A DNA stretch of 64,000 bases from the NCBI RefSeq assembly GCF_021341785.1, contig NZ_JAJTTF010000005.1:124001-188000 (forward strand). The letters run 5' to 3'. A program made the position numbers and the translations under genes. Positions 59,570 to 64,000 of the stretch are shown in pieces; the stretch's first letter is position 1; every line of letters begins with the position of its first letter. Source of the DNA: Microbacterium sp. Au-Mic1 (GTDB lineage: Bacteria; Actinomycetota; Actinomycetes; Actinomycetales; Microbacteriaceae). Under the pieces are notes generated by a model. It did not search any database, was not told the DNA's origin, and saw only the letters and a program-made list of their open reading frames with translations.

Positions 59570-61305
59570 GGCAGCTCCACCCTCACCTCGGTGCCGTGTC
59601 CCGGATCCGATCGCATCCGCAAGCGGCCGCCCAGCGCGTCGACGCGGTCGAGCAGGCCGCGCAGACCCGCACCGCGGTCCACGCTCGCCCCGCCCACGCC
59701 GTTGTCGCGGACGGCGATGCGCAGCAGGCCGTCCTCGGCACGCAGGCTGACTCGCACCCACGACGCCTTCGAGTGCTTGACCGTGTTCGTCAGCGCCTCC
59801 GCGATGATGAAGTACGCGGTGTGCGCGGTCGTCGACGAGATCGTGGCGTCGTCGATGGCGGCCTCGAGGGTCGCGGGGATCGCGAGCCGGTCGACGAGAT
59901 CCTCCGCAGCGGCGGTCAGCCCGCGCTCGGTGAGCGTGACCGGCAGCACGTTGTGCACCAGGCGACGCAGGTCGGCCGCCGCCTCGTCGATCCCGTGCCG
60001 GAGGCGCGCCGAGGCCGCGCTCGTCTCGGGACTCGCGTCGGGGGCGTTCGCGATGGTCTGCGCGGCGAGGGCGAGCAGCACGAGCTGCACCTGGATGCCG
60101 TCGTGCAGATCCTGCGCGATGCGGGATCGCTCCCGGTCGGCGGTCTCGACGAGCCGGATCCGCGACTGCGTGAGGGCGTCGTTGCTCGCGAGCAGCTCAG
60201 CGGTGAGCCGCTCGCGGTCGATCGCGATCGCGAGCACATCGCCCGCCCGCCGCACCGGCGCCGGATCCGCAGTCATCCGGGTGTCGTAGACGATCGCGCC
60301 GACAAGTCGTGAGTCGACCCGGATCTCGCACCAGCCGCGGTCGGGGCCGCGCTGGGCGGGGTCGACCGGTCCGCCGGTCTCGTCGACGTACTCGCCGCGC
60401 TCGGCGGACCAGTACACGACGCGCAGCGAGTCATCGCCGAGGGTGCCGGCCAGGGCGCGGGCGACGGCCGGCCCGCCCGCGCCGGTGATGCCGAGCCACG
60501 CGCTGAGCGGCTCCAGCTCGCCGGTACGACGGAACCCGCCGAGCAGCACCCCGAGCAGGAATGCGACCGGGATCGCCGCGGACACGATGAGCTGCGTGAC
60601 GCCGCCGATCGACCTGTCCCACCCCAGCGCGCCGACGATCGTGGGTGCGAAGGCGAGCAGCAGTACGGCCACGATGCCGTAGCCGAACAGGGGGAGCAGC
60701 ACGCGCCGATGGCCGGGGTCGGCGACGACGAGACGCCGGGCCAGCACGACCGCCGTGAGCACCATCACCGTGATCCCGAGCGTCTTCTGCGCGGCGCCGA
60801 CGAGCGGGACCGCGGTCGGCGCGGACGAGGAGAGGAGCACGAGCGCGAGCTGGGAGACCGGGCAGGCGACCCAGCCCAGCACCACGGTCGTGATCGAGAG
60901 GCGACCGCGCAGGCGCCCGGACGGGAAGGCGTGCAGCAGATGCATCGTCATGGCGAGCGGACTCGTCGCGAAGATCGCACTCACAACCGAGAGCGCGTCG
61001 ACGTCGAGGTTCACGAGCCCGGCGAGGAACAGCGCGATGCCGCCGATCACGAGCAGCAGGCCGGTGTTGTTGTGCGGGCGGCGCCACCACGCGAGCAGTC
61101 CCGCGGCGACCCAGATCCAGAACACGCCGGTGAACAACGCCACCACCCAGAGCGTGTCGGGGGTGCGCAGCCCGACGCCCAGTTCGACCGCGCCGAGGAG
61201 GAACGCGAAGACCGCGATCATGACGAGGGCCGCGGGCAGGGGGCGTTCGGAGCCGCCGCGACGGTGCACGGCGGAGGACGGGTCGACGGTCGCCGGATCC
61301 GTCAT
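59560..61305 (-). CDS. Membrane sensor histidine kinase (HisKA_3 type)
   Basis: 581 residues. Eight or so N-terminal helices (to about residue 245), a GAF-like linker with WSAERGEYVDETGGPVD, dimerisation segment SRIAQDLHDGIQVQLVLLAL, and an ATPase domain with NTVKHSKASWVRVSL and GAGLRGLLDRVDALGGRL. ATG at 61305 follows AAGGAGAGCG. Partner of the overlapping response regulator. Confidence 0.92.
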   Translation of the reverse strand: MTDPATVDPSSAVHRRGGSERPLPAALVMIAVFAFLLGAVELGVGLRTPDTLWVVALFTGVFWIWVAAGLLAWWRRPHNNTGLLLVIGGIALFLAGLVNLDVDALSVVSAIFATSPLAMTMHLLHAFPSGRLRGRLSITTVVLGWVACPVSQLALVLLSSSAPTAVPLVGAAQKTLGITVMVLTAVVLARRLVVADPGHRRVLLPLFGYGIVAVLLLAFAPTIVGALGWDRSIGGVTQLIVSAAIPVAFLLGVLLGGFRRTGELEPLSAWLGITGAGGPAVARALAGTLGDDSLRVVYWSAERGEYVDETGGPVDPAQRGPDRGWCEIRVDSRLVGAIVYDTRMTADPAPVRRAGDVLAIAIDRERLTAELLASNDALTQSRIRLVETADRERSRIAQDLHDGIQVQLVLLALAAQTIANAPDASPETSAASARLRHGIDEAAADLRRLVHNVLPVTLTERGLTAAAEDLVDRLAIPATLEAAIDDATISSTTAHTAYFIIAEALTNTVKHSKASWVRVSLRAEDGLLRIAVRDNGVGGASVDRGAGLRGLLDRVDALGGRLRMRSDPGHGTEVRVELPCA

Positions 61306-61416
61306 CGCTCTCCTTCTTCGCCGCACCGGGTGCGCACGACGCGCACACCCCATGATGTCGCGCGGCGGGGTGCGATGACCATGGGCCTGGGTCCTGTGCA
61401 GGGGTAGGTTCGGGGC

Positions 61417-61743
61417 ATGGCTGCGAACGTGGAGCACCGGATCCTCGCGGAGGACCTGCGGGCCGCCGTGGCGAGCGGCGTCGACGCACATGCGACGAGC
61501 GGCGCGATGCGGATCGGCGCCGGTGCCGAGGCGGCAGTGGCCGAGCCGTATGCGGCACTGGCGCGGACCGTGGGCGAGGCGTCCTACCGTGTGACCGACG
61601 AGCTGGTCGCGGCCGCGCGGCGGCAGGCCGGATCCGATCGGGGCGCGTTCGAAGTCATCATGTCGGCGGGTGTCGGCGCCGCGCTGCGTCGGTGGGACAC
61701 GGCGATCCTCGCGATCGAGGAGGTCGCGGATGAGGCTCGCTGA
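61417..61743 (+). CDS. Conserved hypothetical protein preceding a CMD-family gene
   Basis: 108 residues, all helical by pattern. It ends FEVIMSAGVGAALRRWDTAI with an acidic tail. Not recognised. It overlaps the next gene by 14 bases, and that ribosome site GAGGAGG lies within it, so the two are coupled. Divergent from the kinase operon. Confidence 0.7.
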   Translation: MAANVEHRILAEDLRAAVASGVDAHATSGAMRIGAGAEAAVAEPYAALARTVGEASYRVTDELVAAARRQAGSDRGAFEVIMSAGVGAALRRWDTAILAIEEVADEAR

Positions 61744-62311
61744 GGTCGAACGCGGTGACAGCCCGATGCACCGTCTGTTGATCCGCGGGATCTCGCGGCT
61801 GGCGGGATATCGGTTGCCCGACGCCGCACGGGTGGCGTTCTACGACCGCGGCTTCGCAGGGCCGGTGCTGGGCCGGTGGACGCAGAAGGCGATGCGAGGG
61901 CCCAGCCCCTGGTCGGTGTCGGAGCGCGAACTGATGGCGGCGATGGTCGCGAGCTGGAACGCCTGCCCGTTCTGCGTCGGCGCGCACAGAGCGATCTCGG
62001 TGCGCGGCATGGAGCCGGCCGTCGTGGATGCGGTGCTCGCGGACTTCCGCTCGGCGCCGATCGATGAACGCCTTCGTGCCGTCCTGGCCTTCCTCGAGAC
62101 GATGACGAAGGATCCGGACGGGCTGTCGGCGGCGGATGCCCGTGCCGCCCTCGATGCCGGCGTCACCGTCGCAGAGCTCGAGGATGCGGCAGCCGTCGCC
62201 GCCGTGTTCGCCGTGATCACCCGCAATGCGAATGCCCTCGATTTCGCGCTTCCGACCGCCGAGGAGTTCGACCGCGCGGCGGGGATGCTGCTGCGCCGCG
62301 GCTATTCCTGA
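61730..62311 (+). CDS. Carboxymuconolactone decarboxylase / AhpD family protein
   Basis: 193 residues with the AhpD-type redox motif NACPFCVGAHRAISV (CxxCxxxH) and the helices ERELMAAMVASW and ITRNANALDFALP typical of peroxidase-related CMD proteins. Likely a thiol peroxidase-like enzyme. ATG at 61730 follows GAGGAGGTCGCGG. Confidence 0.85.
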   Translation: MRLAEVERGDSPMHRLLIRGISRLAGYRLPDAARVAFYDRGFAGPVLGRWTQKAMRGPSPWSVSERELMAAMVASWNACPFCVGAHRAISVRGMEPAVVDAVLADFRSAPIDERLRAVLAFLETMTKDPDGLSAADARAALDAGVTVAELEDAAAVAAVFAVITRNANALDFALPTAEEFDRAAGMLLRRGYS

Positions 62312-62316
62312 CGCCT

Positions 62317-62402
62317 CTTGCGTTTCCCTCCCCGCGGCGTGCTCGCCCCCTCTGGCGGGCGTCAACCAGAGGAGGGGAAGCCGCTGAGAGGAGGGAATCG
62401 CG
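62317..62402. terminator. Long interrupted inverted repeat between convergent genes
   Basis: An inner stem CCTCTGG/CCAGAGG (62349-62355 and 62366-62372) is extended by C/G pairs. An outer near-perfect pair is GCGTTTCCCTCC and GGAGGGAATCGC. Located between the CMD gene and the J-domain gene; probably a bidirectional terminator. Confidence 0.6.
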
Positions 62403-62419
62403 GTGGAGGGACCCGTCGC

Positions 62420-63367
62420 TCAGGCGAACCGGACCGTCTGCTGGATCCGAGTGCGCAGGTCGAACAGCTCGGTGCCGCCGATCGTGCGGGATCCCGGCAC
62501 ACCGGCGCGGAGCAAGGGGCGCAGGGCGCTGCGGCGCACGACCACGACGGTGGTGCCGCGGATCGCGCCGAGAGGCGCCGTCGCCTGGGCGAGGTCGTCG
62601 TCGGGGAGCACCAGGATCGCCCCGCCGAAGCGCACCCGCGCCGCGCGCGCGATCGTGCGGACCTGCGTCACGAGCGCGGTGATCGGAGCGCGGGATCCGG
62701 CGCCGGACCCGATGACCTCGCCGGCACGGAAGCGCGCGATCTCGCCGAAATCGGCGGACATCAGGCCGTAGAGTCCACTCGGTCCGAGCACGATGTGGTC
62801 GAGGGTGTCGGGGTGCGGGGGCGCCCCGACGCCTGTGCCGGCCGCGGGTGCGCCGGCCGGCACCGCCACGTCGTGCCAGGCGGTGAAGCCCATGCCCAGA
62901 TCGGCGACCGTGCGGGCGGTGTGCTCTTCGGCGAGGGCGTTCGCGAGTATGCGGCGCAGCTCGCGGGGGACCGTGCGCACGAAGGCGGGATCATACGGAT
63001 CCGGCACGTCGGATCCGGCCCAGGCGCGCACCTGCGCGACATAGTGCCGGCGCCGGCTCCCGCCCGCGGCTCCGTAGGTCTTCGCTCGTGGCCGGGTGTC
63101 GGTGCGCGCGTCGGGTGCACGCCAGCCGTCCCACGGGGCCTCGTCGTCGGAGAATCCGTGCCCGCGGTCGTAGGCGGCGCGCAGCTCTGGCGTGCCGACG
63201 AGCTCCCAGGCGCGCTGCACCTGGATGAACACGGTCGCGTCGCCTCCCGTATCGGGGTGCGTGCGGCGCAGCTGGAGCCGGTAGGCGCGGCGGAGCTCGT
63301 CGTCGGAGACGTGCGCGGCGACGTCGAGCACCTCGTACGCGGAGGCGGAGAGCGGACTGTCGAACAT
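62420..63367 (-). CDS. J-domain protein with NERD-like C-terminal region
   Basis: 315 residues. An N-terminal DnaJ-type J domain has HPD at 37-39 and ends VGTPELRAAYDRG, expected to stimulate DnaK. A linker follows, then a region with LDHIVLGPSGLYGLMSADFG and ALVTQVRTIARAARVRFGGA. This recalls the NERD nuclease-related fold but lacks its lysine. No zinc-finger or substrate-binding domain of a true DnaJ. ATG at 63367 follows GAGGAGGGCG. Confidence 0.78.
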   Translation of the reverse strand: MFDSPLSASAYEVLDVAAHVSDDELRRAYRLQLRRTHPDTGGDATVFIQVQRAWELVGTPELRAAYDRGHGFSDDEAPWDGWRAPDARTDTRPRAKTYGAAGGSRRRHYVAQVRAWAGSDVPDPYDPAFVRTVPRELRRILANALAEEHTARTVADLGMGFTAWHDVAVPAGAPAAGTGVGAPPHPDTLDHIVLGPSGLYGLMSADFGEIARFRAGEVIGSGAGSRAPITALVTQVRTIARAARVRFGGAILVLPDDDLAQATAPLGAIRGTTVVVVRRSALRPLLRAGVPGSRTIGGTELFDLRTRIQQTVRFA

Positions 63368-63472
63368 CGCCCTCCTCGGGTGGTCTGCGGCGGCGGAACA
63401 GCGGAGTACAGGGTATCCGGTCCGATGTCGGAGGCCGCTCGTAGGCTCGCCACGACGACGAGAGGATCCCCC

Positions 63473-64000
63473 ATGGCGATGATCGACTCCGCTACTCCGA
63501 CCGGCTACACGAGCGTCGCGCCCTGGGTGGTGACCGATGACACCGGCGCCCTGCTCGACTTCATCACGGGTGCATTCGAGGGGGAGGAGCTCGCCCGTGT
63601 GCAGACCGAGGACGGCTCGGTCGGCCACGGCGAGATCCGCGTCGGGGACACCGTGGTTCTGGCCTTCGACCGGCGTCAGGACTGGCCGGTGATGCCGAGC
63701 CTGCTGCGCGTATGGGTGGCGGACGCCGATGCGGCGTTCGCCCGGGCGCTCGAACGCGGCGCGACGGTCGTGACCGAGCTCGGCGACAACGCCTTCGGGC
63801 AGCGCGGCGGGCGCGTGAAGGATCCGTTCGGCAACATCTGGTGGATCACCGCGCAGATCGAGGATGTGCCGGAGGAGGTCATGTGGCAGCGCCTGCAGGA
63901 GCCGCGCTATGCCGAGAACATGCGGTACGCGCAGGAATCCCTCGACGCGGCGCTGACCGGATCCGCATCGAACTGGAGCAGCGCGCCGCTGCGTTCCGAC
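63473..64000 (+). CDS. VOC family (glyoxalase/PhnB-like) protein, partial
   Basis: 176 codons from ATG at 63473, open to the right edge. VOC fold of the PhnB-like type: VAPWVVTDDTGALLDFITGA, VRVGDTVVLAF-like strand (IRVGDTVVLAFDRR), ALERGATVVTELGDNAFGQR and GGRVKDPFGNIWWI. The C-terminus is outside. Metal-binding or ligand-binding; reaction unknown. Confidence 0.87.
   Translation, partial: MAMIDSATPTGYTSVAPWVVTDDTGALLDFITGAFEGEELARVQTEDGSVGHGEIRVGDTVVLAFDRRQDWPVMPSLLRVWVADADAAFARALERGATVVTELGDNAFGQRGGRVKDPFGNIWWITAQIEDVPEEVMWQRLQEPRYAENMRYAQESLDAALTGSASNWSSAPLRSD

Overview
The window is high-GC actinobacterial chromosome, most like Microbacterium or a close relative in the Microbacteriaceae. 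The signs are about 70% GC, many GTG starts, the rpsF-ssb-rpsR-rplI block near dnaB, Micrococcales-style DUF222/HNH and ECF/YCII genes, and a LAXTG (sortase E type) surface protein. No rRNA, tRNA, CRISPR array, transposase or prophage was recognised. The two ends cut genes: a ureohydrolase at the left and a VOC protein at the right.

Layout. 1-6.2 kb: a minus-strand guanidino-compound operon (MHS transporter, YtcJ-type amidohydrolase, ThDP-dependent 2-ketoarginine decarboxylase, agmatinase/guanidinobutyrase) divergent from a tandem-AsnC Lrp regulator. 6.3-12 kb: a peptide ABC operon (lipoprotein, two permeases, fused double ATPase). 12-15.2 kb: two hypothetical genes and a methyltransferase. 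15.3-17.1 kb: rpsF-ssb-rpsR-rplI. 17.3-22.9 kb: a TctCBA tricarboxylate transporter with its own DcuS/CitA-type kinase and regulator. 23.2-27.3 kb: a cell-surface region holding a chaplin-like LAXTG protein, a secreted low-complexity protein, a membrane protein and a lipoprotein that looks like a free-standing SecD P1 domain. 27.3-29.2 kb: dnaB behind a DnaA-box-rich, partly AT-rich leader with a perfect 20-bp palindrome. 29.3-34.9 kb: small regulators and enzymes, including a DUF2461 gene broken by a lower-GC gene of unknown function. 35.1-37.4 kb: DyP peroxidase with an encapsulin-targeting tail, encapsulin and DUF488. 37.4-42.7 kb: DUF222/HNH, hemerythrin with a leader ORF, MBL hydrolase, and a YCII protein with its ECF sigma factor. 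42.7-48.5 kb: a two-component system, membrane proteins, and a cupin/S4 pair divergent from a MarR regulator and hydrolase around a clear operator. 48.8-55.8 kb: a seven-gene operon of Liv-type ABC transporter plus luciferase-like monooxygenase, CMD protein and AhpD-like protein. 55.8-63.4 kb: two paralogous serine-hydrolase lipoproteins, a two-component system, a CMD pair and a J-domain protein.

How the genes work together. Several transport systems sit beside their likely catabolic enzymes or dedicated regulators (guanidino, tricarboxylate, Liv plus monooxygenase), as expected of a soil or plant-associated heterotroph. The encapsulin operon is a known type of peroxidase nanocompartment. The least expected elements are the five-repeat cysteine-free chaplin-like protein, the SecD-P1 lipoprotein, the DnaA-box/palindrome leader of dnaB, the cassette in DUF2461, the REP-like extension of livG, and a roughly sixfold excess of the GGATCC hexamer by hand count.
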